DNA from: Rhodeus uyekii
Lineage: Eukaryota > Chordata > Actinopteri > Cypriniformes > Acheilognathidae
DNA: 64,000 nt
Direction: 5' to 3'
NCBI GenBank assembly: GCA_037043235.1
Contig: JAWRVZ010000039.1
Coordinates: 1,257,001 to 1,321,000, forward strand
Shown: in pieces, positions 49,308 through 61,500 of the stretch
Numbering within the stretch: position 1 is the first letter of the stretch
Layout: every line of letters starts with the position of its first letter
Notes under the pieces: generated by a model
Database searches by the model: none
Told to the model about the DNA's origin: nothing
Seen by the model: the letters and a program-made list of their open reading frames with translations, nothing else
Translations under genes and position numbers: made by a program

Positions 49308-51517
49308 GAATAGGGAACGAGTGTGTGAGCGGGGGAGTCTAGCATGGATTTGTGTCACCTGCGGAAAGAGCCACTAATGCACTAATGAGTGAATTTATCT
49401 GAAATGAGCTGATTATGTCGGATTAATTTAAACGTAACATTTTCTTTTGAAGAGTTTTTTTAATAAGTGTTTTTCTTCATTGTATTTTCTTCATTGCTTA
49501 TTTTTTACCCCCTACATAATATCAAAATGATTTTTAATATACAAATGTTTTCAAGTCAAACAACAATTAATTTTTAATGTATTTCTGAATAAATTATTAT
49601 ATAATAAATGAGCGTCATGTCACAAACCCCAAAAAACACTTTACTCTTCTCATCCCCTCATTGCTTGCTCCATGTGTGCAGGTTCATTTAACAATCAAAT
49701 GAGCCAGAGAGATTTTAAAATTACAATATTCAACATATCCATCATATGAATCATGATCAGAAGCAAAAACAGCAGTCGCATTTAAAACTCCAGAAAAAAA
49801 GAGCGAGATCTCTCTTTAACGGTTGTCGTATATGATTTTAAGGTAAAGAAAAGTGGGGTCGACAGCAGCGTTCTCTATGAGCGAAAATGGCACTGAAGCG
49901 GTGTCAGAAAGGATTATGCACGGGAAAACTCGCCCTTGGTGGCCAGTGACCTTCAGGAAGGGTGGGGGAAAGACTCCTGATGTTCAGGAGAACGACGTGC
50001 ACGTAAAAGCCTTTGGGCTCAGACAGGAAAGGTGGAAAGCTAAAGCCCTCACCGTCATCAAGCATTTTTCGCACCATCTCACAGGTGTATTTGATGAGAT
50101 AAATGTTGAGCATGGTTCACAAGAACCTTTTAGAGCTTCTCTGTGCATTCGTGTCCTCTGTTTGGTATTATGAGTGCATTATCATAATTTGATAATTGTG
50201 TTCCTCTCAGCCCTTTGCAGGAATATTGCAAAGCCTTGCTAAAGCAATAGAAGTGTAATCGAAGTACAATAGAATTGTGGTGACTGAGGACACACAGTGA
50301 TTAATTGTGGTGAATGTAATAGTGAGATAGAGAGATGGAGAGAAATAATGAAAACAAAACGATACTTAAAGGGGAAAAGCAGAAAAGAAAAGCAAGAATC
50401 TATCATTCTATAATCTATCATCATTGCTCACCTTTATTGGAACACAAAAGGAGTAATTTACTAGAAATGTAAGTAATTTACTCTGCAATTTTACCATGCT
50501 ACTACAGTCATTTAACGGTGACTGAAGCTTTCGATCGTTAAAAAGAATGACAAAAGCACCACAAAAATGTTCAGAAAAAAAGTAGTATATGGCATATGAT
50601 TCATAGAGAATAACTATTGATATCATGAATCAGACATTGCTACATACATCACAAGCAAACCAAAAACATCTTGAGGAGATGCCAAGATTGTCAATTAATA
50701 ATGCCATTTTTGTTTGCGCCTCACTTAGAGTACAGTTTTATCATATTGTTTTGTTTCACAGCATTTTTTCAGTAATCTGTCTCTTTAAGTTGACTACCTA
50801 ATTATTATTTCTGTTCTTGGCCCTGCACTTAACTGATGAAGCCCAGTTGGTATGTTCTCACTTTAGAACAAACCATTGCCAGTTCTTGATGAAAAGTGTG
50901 TGGGAGAGCACCACATGAATCACAGTTGGCCGTATTGACAGTAAAAGTGTAAGAACATGCTTGATTCTTCCTTATGGTCAATATGTAACTCAATATGCAA
51001 AACTTGTTTCAATGAATCATCCAACTCTAAACTTCACTTTAAAATTTTCATCAAGAAACCCTTGTTATACAGCCTTTTTGCATTTATCGACAGGTGAGTG
51101 CCAATTAAATTCTTTAAGGGGCAAAAGCAGGCAGATAACGCCCTTTCAAACCAATTCTCCAGTGCAGTTCCCAGCTTCAAGGTTTAAGTTTAATGCATTT
51201 CCAATTTTAACCTCATGTACGCAATCTACCAAGCTAGAGAGGTTTTAATAGGCGTTGGGAGAATTTGCTGGAAGGCAGAGCTGCTCACTATTGCCTGACT
51301 TTCATTCCATGGCCCTTTTCATTCTCCACATGGAGGCGTACACTGAATGAAGGTGACAATAAAATGAGCCGAACAAGATGGCTGCAGCTAAAATGGTGCT
51401 GTTTGCATGTACATTTACATCTGAGGCCCTGGTCGGAGGATACAGATTGAAAATAGTATTTTGAGTGGATAAAGGATGAACTAAAACACACTGAGCTGAG
51501 AGAAGAAAATAAGGACT

Positions 51518-51531
51518 GGGGGGGGGGGGGG
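51518..51531. repeat. G homopolymer (14)
   Basis: An uninterrupted run of 14 G. Likely polymorphic and error-prone. Confidence 0.95.
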
Positions 51532-51865
51532 TGAACATTGGATTGATAACAGGCCATAAGACAAAAGTGACCCTTTGTTATGAGAAATCATCATCAGTCT
51601 GTCTGTCACTGTCTGTTCCTATCTATTAACAAAAACACATCAGTACACATGCAGGATACCATGGAATCAACAGTGCAGGTATAGAGCATAAAAACCCGTA
51701 ACAACAAAAAGAAATTGCACAAAGAAGCGGAGGGCATTAAAATAAAGAGAAAACAAAGAAAATAGCCCCAGAAGAAATCTTGTTTGCTTATATATATATA
51801 TATAATACTACACAGTATAATGCAGTATATACGGTATATAAAATTGTATTTTTATAATATATTTT

Positions 51866-52124
51866 TGTCACACTTCAGATTAGGGTTCAATTCTCACTCT
51901 TAACTATGACTTTTGCATCAGTAAACTCGTAATTACTGTTTATTGATAGTTAGAAGGTAAGTATTGCGTGGGAATAAGGGGTTTAAAACATAGTCATGCA
52001 GAATAAGGTATTATTATGCGTTTTATAAGTACTATATCCTATCCTTACAAGGCAATATCCTAGTAATCTGCATAAGCATATTAAGCAACTAAAAGTGAGA
52101 ATTGGACTTTAAATTAGTGTTACC
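51866..52124. repeat. hAT-like MITE with TATATTTT duplication
   Basis: The left end TGTCACACTTCAGATTAGGG plus TTCAATTCTCACT and the right end AGTGAGAATTGGACTTT plus AAATTAGTGTTACC are inverted repeats. TATATTTT flanks both sides (51858-51865 and 52125-52132), an 8-bp duplication as hAT elements make. The family is very common in cyprinids. The AT-rich flank slightly weakens the duplication call. Confidence 0.8.
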
Positions 52125-53228
52125 TATATTTTAGATTTACATATTATACCATATATACTGTAAAATATAGCTATACATTTTATAATATTATATATTATCA
52201 ATTAAATAAGAATAAATTCAACAATAAAGCATTTATTTGATAAAGCAACACATTTTAAAAACACCAACTCTAGACTACGTATCCAGAATACAAAATCGCT
52301 GAGTTTCCATCTAAAGTGCAGATAAAGCACACTGTTTGCTGATCTCAAGCAAGACACAAAAAAGTGCGACACTCTCCTCAGATATCTGTGACGAAAAAGA
52401 CAGAAACAATCAGTCAGAGAGAAAAGGTAGGACAGAAAAGCGCGTTGTCAGGACAAACACAATTAGTCAAGAAGAGAACTGCACGGCAGTGCACTACCAC
52501 TGGTTTCAAATAAGCCATGGGGTGGTACACCTTGAGATAAATGACGCTTGTGGGACGTTGCGCCCATGTGATTAGGCAGGCTGACTTTCACACTCTTGAT
52601 CTGTAATTAATTCCGATGGACGCTGATAAATTAACTGAGTTCCCTCACTCACGTGCCCCTGCATTCTAATGCTCAAAGCTTATTGTACAATAGCTTATTG
52701 CCTGCATTCATCAAGGGCAATAGGAGACGACATTGGTATAAACACTCAAGGATGTCTCATGGCTGGCATGTAATCTTTGCAGTTACATGCACATTACCAT
52801 GTCAGATTCATTATTAAAGTTTATTTGGGTAAAAATGTAATAATGTTAAATGGATTGATTGTTATCAAGCGTGTTATGTTGTTATTTTGCTGTTGTGCTG
52901 TGATTATACGCTTCATGTTTATGTTCCTAAAATAACAGTCTTAATATGGGTATTATTATGACACTCTACTGGAAGATAAGACTTGCTTATTCTCTGGCAA
53001 AATGTTAAATATTGGAATAAAATGGAATAACCTGAAGCAATGTTTATTTAAATGAGAGACATAGCCCTACATTTATTTTATATGATGTTTAATTGTTAAT
53101 AATTGACTTCATTCAATTATCTTTTTTAAATAAAAAGAGTTTATCAGCACATTATGTTTCTGTCGTATCAAAAATTTATATTGAGAATCACTAGTGCTAG
53201 TAGTAAACCAATTACGCAAAAATCCCTT

Positions 53229-53545
53229 TGTGGCGAGCAGGGCGGGGTCGAGGGACCGTGAGAGCGTCACGAGAGCCGGTAGCGTGATTGGTAATGAGCG
53301 TCACCAGCAAGCCACCGGTCTCGTATCTCATGGAAGGAGCGGAGGCATAAAAAGAGGAGCGACGACAGTGATGGATGAGACAAGACCGGGCCTGGACTTT
53401 ATGTTGTGTTTTGTGTTTGTGTGGGCGGCAGTCGTCTGTGAGGGACTGCAGCCATTATGTTTATTTTGAATTTATGTTTTATTTATCATTAAAAGTCTGT
53501 TTAATGTCCCGCCTCCTTCCTCCTCGAACATTGAACTCCATTACA
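53229..53545 (+). mobile_element. Solo LTR (GAGCAGGGCGGGG family), CCCTT duplication
   Basis: The 317-bp unit starts TGTGGCGAGCAGGGCGGGG and ends TTGAACTCCATTACA. CCCTT lies directly outside both ends (53224-53228 and 53546-53550). It has GGCATAAAAAGAGG as a TATA-like box and ATTAAAAGTCTGTTTAATG near the end. It is a close match to the LTR at 10031 without its insertion. The frames at 53194-53469 and 53375-53623 are LTR sequence. Confidence 0.92.
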
Positions 53546-53570
53546 CCCTTTTATATAGTTTTTGAACATA

Positions 53571-54328
53571 CAGTGGTACCTCGAGATACGAAATTAATTC
53601 GTTCCGAGGCGGCCTTTGTATAATGAGTCTTTCGTATCTTGGAACACATTTTACATGTAAAATGGCTAATCCGTCCAAGCCCTCCAAAACACCCCATTAA
53701 ATTTCATAATAAAGCTAAATTGACCTATAAACAATGAAATAACGTAAAATGTCGAAAATAGCACTGGCCTTGTGAGCGATTGCTGTCTCCGTTACTGTAT
53801 CGCCAGCGATTTCTTTGTCTTTTATCCAGACGAGGAGCAGCCGTTCCATCTCGTCGTGCACATGGCTCTTCTTGCTGGACAAAATAGTGATGCCCTTCGA
53901 TGGTGTAGTTGCTTTGATGGCATCCTTCTGTTTAAGGATGGTGCCTATTGTCGACAGATTACGGCCGTATTCCTTTGCGATCACACTCAATCGCATACCA
54001 GCTTTGTAGCTTCGAGCTAAAGCACGCCTGCACGTACATATAGAAGATGCATGATGGGAGGGATGCTGTCCAATTAGAGAGAAGGATCTCATGGCTTGGC
54101 TAGCATCAGGAACCAATGGGAGAGCAGGAGGATGGTGGCGAGTCTACTATAACTAAGATGGCGGCGTGCGGCGCGAGTTTCAAAATTGTTATGGGGCGAA
54201 TCTCGGACTTTCAGAAACCTTTCGTATCTTGAAAACTTTTCGTATGTAGAGCAGTAAAATTATTCGTCTTTGCTTTCGTAACTTGGATTTTTCGTAAGTT
54301 GAGCCTTTCGTATCTTGAGGTACTACTG
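53571..54328. mobile_element. Tigger/pogo deletion derivative with part of its transposase
   Basis: The ends CAGTGGTACCTCGAGATACG and TATCTTGAGGTACTACTG are inverted repeats flanked by TA (53569-53570 and 54329-54330). It lies just outside the solo LTR at 53229. It shares its outer 180 and 300 bp with the element at 10263 but keeps a transposase N-terminal segment in the middle. Confidence 0.9.
53766..54014 (-). pseudogene. Tigger transposase N-terminal (CENP-B-like DNA-binding) fragment
   Basis: The minus-strand frame reads RSYKAGMRLSVIAKEYG, then STIGTILKQKDAI, then HDEMERLLLVWIKDKEIAGD and TETAIAHKA. This is the helix-turn-helix and CENP-B/Tc5-type segment that opens Tigger transposases (KLS.IA.E.G.S.STI...; ME..L..WI.D). 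It is open through the segment but then passes straight into terminal-repeat sequence, so the DDE catalytic domain is absent. Confidence 0.82.
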
Positions 54329-54717
54329 TATTTAAGTGTCTGCACCCTATTGTAGTAAAAATCAATCCACCCTGTTTGTTATTTTCCCCATAAATCTGAA
54401 ACAGTGTATCAAAATGAGCCTTTCGGGAATGTGATCCAATGTGACGTCTCATTGGAACAGGCCCCGGCCACGACTCTACCCTATTACCTGAGTAAGTTGT
54501 GCACAGTCCACCATGTTTATCCCTGCCACAGCATTTCACAGCAGCATCAACAGTAGGACATGTTTTCTTATCAAAGCTACTAAAGTTATTCACTCGAGAT
54601 TGAATTTCTGTTTATCTTTTGTTGTTTGATTCATATTAACAACACATATGGCAGTAGGCACTGCTTTCCCTGTAATACGCAAATCTACACAGGCAATTTT
54701 CTTTCCCCGCTGTTCAC

Positions 54718-54916
54718 AGACATACCGAATTTTCCTGCAAATAATCTGCGGGTAATACCAGATTTTACAAACCCCGCAGGGAGTGCGGGTTATCTAAGGG
54801 TTCCGTCTATATCACCAATTTTTACACGTAATATTATTTCAATATATTTGTTACGTCCCTATATGATGGTGCGGATTATCTGCGTCTGCGGGTTATATGC
54901 AGGAAAATACGGTACT
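54718..54916. mobile_element. Tigger-like short element (CGGATTATCTGCG type)
   Basis: The left part ATACCGAATTTTCCTGCAAAT, then AATCTGCGGGTAAT, and the right part GGATTATCTGCGTCTGCGGG, then TATATGCAGGAAAATACGG, are imperfect inverted repeats. Related text occurs at 43400-43455. Confidence 0.65.
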
Positions 54917-56519
54917 GTGTTTATGAACTTTGAGTGTATCTGATTTTAAGACTTTATGTCTTAAAGTGCAATAAGACGTGAAAGAGAAATTAAGATATGT
55001 GTGTGCTCAAAAAACAATTGATCAGAAGTTTAAACTGTTATGGCTTAAAAATGCACGCAAGTCAAAACCTTCATGATGAAATGTCATGTGATCGTAGAGA
55101 TGGTAATCAAAAGTAAACAGATGTTTTCTTAGTTTTTGGCAGAGTATCCAGACCCAGGCACAAGCTGTAGGCTCCACCGTCTTCTGGAAAGTGGCATGCA
55201 GAGCAGCAGCTCATTTGCATTTAAAGAGACATGCACGAAAACAAAACATAACTTACAAATCCAGGCCTTGATTCTCTTGTCCTTCACTGTCAATGCTGGT
55301 GGCACTATCAACCTCATCGTTCTCTCATGGCTCTTGGCCCCACCCTGCTCACCACACTTATATTACATCTTATACAAAAGGGGCACAATAGGACCCCTTT
55401 AAGTATTGAAATTCTGGTTTAGAGACAACCATAAATATAGACTTTATCCTCAAGACCATTTCATTTTTGAGTCATTAGAAGATCATTTGCGGTTACATTT
55501 GGGAAAATGTGACTTATTTCACGGATACGTTTTGTGAATGATAGCAGTCATAAAACCTTTTCAACTATATTATTGTACATTAATTTATTGTGTTCCCCTT
55601 CATGAAACAGCAAAAGGTTCCTGGCGGCTTTGAGGGGAACGGGAAAATTAGGAGAGTGGCCTTGTTATAACCTCTTTCCATTGCTAAATCGCACTATTCA
55701 AATTCAAATGAGTTTAGCACAAATCTCTGCTGGCTGGTTAAGGCCTTTACTTTTATGTCTTAAATCTACAAAAGATTAAGCCACATTGAAGTATCCCCAG
55801 CAAGGTAGAAGATTACTGGAAATGAGAAGAGAGGCAGCCCTCTGCAGAACAATAGGATCTCATTTCTACACGCCCACTCTTGTAAAAGAACATCAGTGTT
55901 TAGTTCTGGGCACGAGCAGCATCCTGTACAGGGAGCACTACAAACTGTGACAGCACAGAGGACAGGGCTCGTGAAAACAAGTGACAGGCTATTAATAAAG
56001 TTTGACCATTAGCCCTCTAGTTATAAGTGAGCTGTGGAGGAGGGCCGATAAAATTGTGCTGTCCGAGGTTATTGATCCATGCTATTGAGGAGAATGATAC
56101 TTCAAACACTGATGTGTGAAGTGAATTGGCTCAAAACCTCAGAAGTACAGCAATGAGAGCAGCTTTGATCAGAGGCTGCTGCAATAACTTCTCTCAACAT
56201 CTAAAAAAAAGAAAGAAGATGTGAATACTTACGGATTTGCATCTTACATTTGGTGAATCACAGCACCAAGAACCAAATTGATAAACTAAATAAGAGACAC
56301 CATGAAATTATCTCCAAAGTACATTTTGAACACAATTTCACTGAAATATCCTAAATCCATTCAGCTCCCAAAACACCTTAGGTTTTTTGATTTTTAAGCA
56401 AAAAGAAACAACAAAAAGTTCTGATATTGTAATTAAATATTATAATTAAAAAAGCATGGAGTTACTGAAATAAAAGTTGTATAGCATAATCTTTTACACA
56501 CATCCAAATATTATATGGA

Positions 56520-56720
56520 TGTGGTGAGCAGGAGGAGGTGAGGGCTGTAAGAATGGTGTATCTCACGGAGGAGTGAGGACAAGGCCTGGACTTTCCTTAG
56601 TGTTTGTGTGTGGGCTGCCGCCATTACTTTTAATTTGCTGTTGATTCATTTTGTGATTAAAATGTTGCATGTTTGCCGGTTCCCTGTCTCATTCTTTCTT
56701 GAACAACACACAGCATTACA
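56520..56720 (+). mobile_element. Solo LTR (same family), shortened, ATGGA/ATGGT duplication
   Basis: It starts TGTGGTGAGCAGGAGGAGG and ends CACACAGCATTACA. It shares GGACAAGGCCTGGACTTT and ATGTTTGCCGGTTCCCT with the copies at 10031 and 53229 but is about 115 bp shorter. The flanks ATGGA (56515-56519) and ATGGT (56721-56725) agree at four of five bases, suggesting the oldest of the three. Confidence 0.8.
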
Positions 56721-56911
56721 ATGGTTATTTACAGTATCATTAGAGTTAAACTTTTTAAATGTAACTGTTCTTCAAACCCATATGATTCCAGCATGAATAC
56801 AAAGAGTACATTTCTATATTAACACGGCACATATAGTTTTAAACGATTTCCTTTTCTTTATAAAGGACAGTCTTTTCATTGACCTAATTATGACCACCAT
56901 TTCACACTCCG

Positions 56912-57079
56912 AGATTACCAAGAACGATACTATAAAGATAACTATTTTGGAGTCCACACCAGCGTACAATATCGTTCTGTTTATTCTAATCTTTTTTTTA
57001 TTTATTCTAAGAACGATTTTTATAACTATATCTTTACCGTTATCTTTATAGTTATCGTCCTTGGTGTGAACCAGCCTAT
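56912..57079. repeat. Palindromic MITE-like repeat
   Basis: ACCAAGAACGATACTATAAAG on the left and CTTTATAGTTATCGTCCTTGG on the right are inverted repeats, followed by GTGTGAACCAGCC. This resembles a common cyprinid MITE. The outer limits are approximate. Confidence 0.6.
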
Positions 57080-57892
57080 AGTCCTTGAGAAATGAAGAAG
57101 GTCCTTGCAGAGGAGCAAATATCTTCTTAAGCAATGCACTTTGTTAAACTGACATTTTGAAGAGATCCTGCCAACAGACTTCTGGGTGTTTAACTGTCCA
57201 GTTTGACAAATGCATCCAAATCAATCTCAGCTATCAGCTTAGACAGGCAGGTTGGAGACTAAACTATATTTATTGAACTGTACAGTGGACCCACTTAATC
57301 CAGAGTAGTTGAGAGTATCGACCCTCGGTCAATATCCAAGCGCCACCCATGGTTCTGGAGACGACTTATGGATCCCTCTCACTCCACTGGATAGCTGCTT
57401 GAGTTTTGACCCTTTAACTGCTCACAGTGCTGTTTAAGCATCCAATCCATATATCCAATCCACATCAACCCATGGATCGTATAGATGGTTTCTGTGCACA
57501 CTCGGGAATATCTGTGGGTCCATTTAGGCAAGAACTATCCAGACTCGGAGCGCGTTATCACTGCAATGATGAGTCAGCATGCAGTGGAGACAGCACAGTT
57601 AAAAGGACTAAATCGTTCAGGCAGCACGGAGATGCTAACCATAATAAGCCAAACGTTTGGCCAAAGAGCCGAGAATGAATAATACAAAAGCAGAAAACTA
57701 CAAACTGTGAAGCAGATAATTCCATCCATCTGAATGTCAGCTGCTTCATTCCTCATGAAATGGCCACATGGTTGATATTTGAATCACGACTTCAGTGCTA
57801 CAACCAACAAAAAATCTGAAGCTGACTGAAATATGTCATCCGTACATTTATCTCACAGCCATTTTTCTCAGGATCTAACACATTCATAATAA

Positions 57893-58145
57893 AAGGGATA
57901 GTTCAAACAAATGGCAATTGTTTCCTTGTTTCATTTTGGTACTCATGTCATACCAATCCTGTAACTTTCTTCGGTAGAACACAGAAAATGTATGTTATTA
58001 AGTCAAAGGGTTCCAAAACAACACTAATCCGTAAAAGAATGAGCAATTTCAAAATATGTGTGTGTTCCCCTGAAGACAAACAGTCATACATGTTTGGAAG
58101 GACATAAAAGTGAGTAAATGATGACAGAATGGCTATTCCTTTAAG
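57893..58145. repeat. Angel-like foldback element
   Basis: It opens AAAGGGATAGTTCAAAC and closes ATGATGACAGAATGGCTATT, then CCTTTAAG. The inside holds ACTCATGTCATACCAATCCTG and, inverted, CATACATGTTTGGAAGGACAT plus GTGAGTAAATGATGACAG. This is the palindromic repeat known from zebrafish and relatives. Confidence 0.75.
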
Positions 58146-58551
58146 AGCTTTTCTTTGCAATGGTTAAAAACCAAGTAGCAAAGTGTAACAATAATTGAAT
58201 AGTGTAAGTAATGAACGACAAAACAGCATACAGTTTTAGTCATCTAGCATTGTTTAGATACTGCACAGCTTCTAAAAGAAATGTCACATCAGGGTTGTTG
58301 TTAAGGCTGGAAGAAATAGAATAGATTTTTTTAAATGCATGAATAATTTCAGTACACAAATATTACATTTTATTTGTAATACTTTCATTATACAGGATCA
58401 CATTGTATTTATATTATGTTATCTTATCGGTTTTTTTTATATCAATAATGGTTTATTGAAACATTATGGCTTTTGATGATGAATTTAAAATGATTGCTAA
58501 TGCATTCAGTAATTACTAATGAAATCCATACCTGAGTGCAGGTATGTTTAT

Positions 58552-58553
<2 letters not shown>

Positions 58554-58586
<33 letters not shown>
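58554..58586. repeat. TA dinucleotide repeat
   Basis: About 16 TA units in AT-rich intron sequence. Confidence 0.93.
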
Positions 58587-58588
<2 letters not shown>

Positions 58589-61500
58589 CACATTAAAACA
58601 TGTATAATTATTATTATTTTAAAGAAAACAGCATTTGGAGTAAAATATAATAAAATAAAATAGGAAAATCATTTGTAACTCCTTGTAGGGAGCTATAGAC
58701 CGACCAAGCCCCACCCTAGCACCACCACTGGAGGTGGATATTCACTTGACACTGGCTTATTTTTTCCATTATGTAGGTGGAATTACATCAAGGTCACACA
58801 ATTCTAAAGAGGAGATGAAAATAGCTTGGCAATCAACACCTAAAATGTTTGTTTAAGCAACAGGAAAAAGAAAATGTAATGAGATGTTTTTCAAGCAATG
58901 AGAGATAAATGTAGCAATTGCACATTTATAGTGAAATCAAAGTACTGTCAATCAATCTGGCACAGACACAAGAAGGTGGTGAGATTATAGGCCTTATTAT
59001 CTGAGGTGCATACTTTTTTATATTAAAACACTTAATACTCTAACCATAGCTTAATGTGTAGAGACAAAATTATAAACAATCTGGTGCTATCAAAACATTG
59101 GTCTGTTTTTTTTTTTTTATCAGCCTGACCTAGCAACAGTGGTTTAACCAATGGCACAAGTTTAAGGAGTGGCAATGTGTTTGTTCAACCAATAGCTGAT
59201 GCCGAGTGTGTTTGAGGAACTTGTGAGAAAAGAGTCATTAATTTAGCAATTCAGTTTGGTGATTTAACACACTTCAGCTTTTAACAAGGTTGGAATTCAC
59301 TTTATTTTTAACGTAAGACTGGGCTCTGCATTTTTTAAAAACATTCAAGGCTTCCTGTTTAGCTGTAGAAAGACAGCCTGTTATGCATGACGTTACAAAC
59401 TGAAATTTTATTGCACACTCTTATTCTTCTAGGTATATAGCTGCGATATGAATCGGAAGTCTTGTACATTCACAGGATATAGCTTACTTCCACATGGAAA
59501 AATATGCTGGAAAGCTCAAAGCTTTAGTTGTTCGCCTGCGCTCTTCAGCACCCCAAGATTTGGACTCATTAAATTTCCAATGTGCCATCTTGCTCTCGTA
59601 TTACCTTGGTAATTGTTTACAAGCAGTGATAATACCCAAAGTCATGGCAACTGTCATGGCTGAGTGAACAAAAGTGATCTCTAAGCACCAGGCTGCCATA
59701 TTAAACATCTACTCCTTGTCAAAAACAGAATTGGGAATGAGGACGAGCTATTTTTTTCTGCTCAGCCCAAGACAAGATATGGCTTGCTTGCGGGCAACAT
59801 AGGTGTAAAGATCATTACATTAAACCTTACATTCAAGCACTAATACTCTAAGACCTGAAATTCAAAACACTTAAAAAGAATAGCTTATAGTTTGTTCTCA
59901 TCTATGGTACGTTTAGCTGTGACGTCTAGCAACTAATAATGGAGAGCTTTACAATGTATTTTCTCTTAAAATAATAGTCTCTCCTGTTCCATCTGAGGAT
60001 GAAACTTAAAGTTAAACATAAGACAACAGGGATGTCAAAAGTATTTCAAGGATTTCAAGTCAACAGTAAAAAAAAAATAAAAAAATAAATGGTTAACATC
60101 CACTTTAACCAAATAAAAGCAGCATTCCATTAAATATCTCCTTTTGTTCAGTGTAAGAAAAAAGGAGAATTTTTTATGCCTTCTTTGTTGCTTTGAATTT
60201 TATTGGAATTATTTGATAAAAAAATTATTTTCAATTCTTCTGTTTACTTGAATGCTTGATACCGCTTGAACTTTTGTTGCTTGAGAGTTTATCTCAGTTG
60301 TATCTTTGTTTCTTTGTTTTTATTTCTTGTTTTTCTTGTACTTTTCTTTATTTAATTAGTTATTGAATTTTGCCAGTTTACATAAATAATTAATTGAAAC
60401 GTTTATTGCCATTGTTAATTTAATTTGTTAATCCATAAAAATTTAACTTTCATTATTAAATTAAAATTAAAACGTTCCCAATAGCATATTAGTAGGGATG
60501 GTGAAATTACCCAAAATTTACCAAATAACAAGAATCCAGCACTGGAGGAAAATATATATATAGATTTTTAAATGGCAAATAATTGGTCAAACAAGATCAA
60601 ACTCAACTTCCATCAAGGAATGGATCCTCAACAAAAAAGGATGTTTTGAAGTGGCACTACACAGATGATATTTGAACTCCAGTAAAAGCGAGCACCTTAC
60701 AGCTGCTGTACTTCCTTAGATGACTCATCTCCATCAACATAGGAGAGTTCAGTAGGATGTAGCTCTCAGGGGAGATGGAGTCTAAAGTTCAGTATCTGGG
60801 TGTTAAAGAAAGACTGAGCCACGGCCTAAGCTCCCTCCGCTGAGCTCAGACTGATGAGGGTAAAGCCATTTGGCCTGGATCAGCAGGCCAGGTCTGTCCA
60901 GGTGATGAGCCCTCTGGCCGGCTCAGCCCTCAACATGCGAGGTCAGCAACCACCCGCCAACACTAATACCTGATTCCCAAAGGGATCCCACAGGTGAAGG
61001 CCAAGGTCATGCAGCACGAGCAGGAAGCGAAAATGACACGGTGGGTGCAATCCAAAGAAGCAAATCTCTTTCAATCTTGCTCGATTGAATTATGGAAATT
61101 TCTTAAATGCAGTTTAACCTTCCTGATGACTTCAAAGTTCCCGAGGTCTCAAAACTAGATTGTACGGCATTCAGAGAGGCTTCTGCATCAGAGGAAGGCT
61201 TAAGCATGACCCTATCAAATAAATTAAGCCGTAAGAACAAGGCAAATGCAAAGCAGGCCCTCGCATTGTCTGAATTAAACTTTATTTGTGTCTATCAGCA
61301 GAAGGATGGGGCTGCTTTAATTAAGTTAAGAGTTGCTTGAGAGACAGTTTAACAGGAGGGCATTAAAGAATACCATAAACAAACAAAAGGAGTGGACAGA
61401 TAATCCATAAGCAATTAATTAGGGGAGGAACTGTGTGGCTTCTGCACATATCAGTCACAATGAATAATTGCTGGAAAAGAGAGAGATATTTATACACTGT

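Noticed and set aside
54189..54593. 134-codon minus-strand frame with several cysteines
   Set aside because: It runs into the Tigger terminal repeat. The upstream part (54340-54593) has no domain I recognise and no splice link to sez6. It is probably chance or an unidentified repeat fragment.
57427..57756. Overlapping frames on both strands
   Set aside because: Short, mutually overlapping and without family features.
61107..61340. 77-codon plus-strand frame, lysine- and alanine-rich
   Set aside because: No domain, no homologue that I recognise and no splice context. Its length is ordinary for chance in 64 kb.
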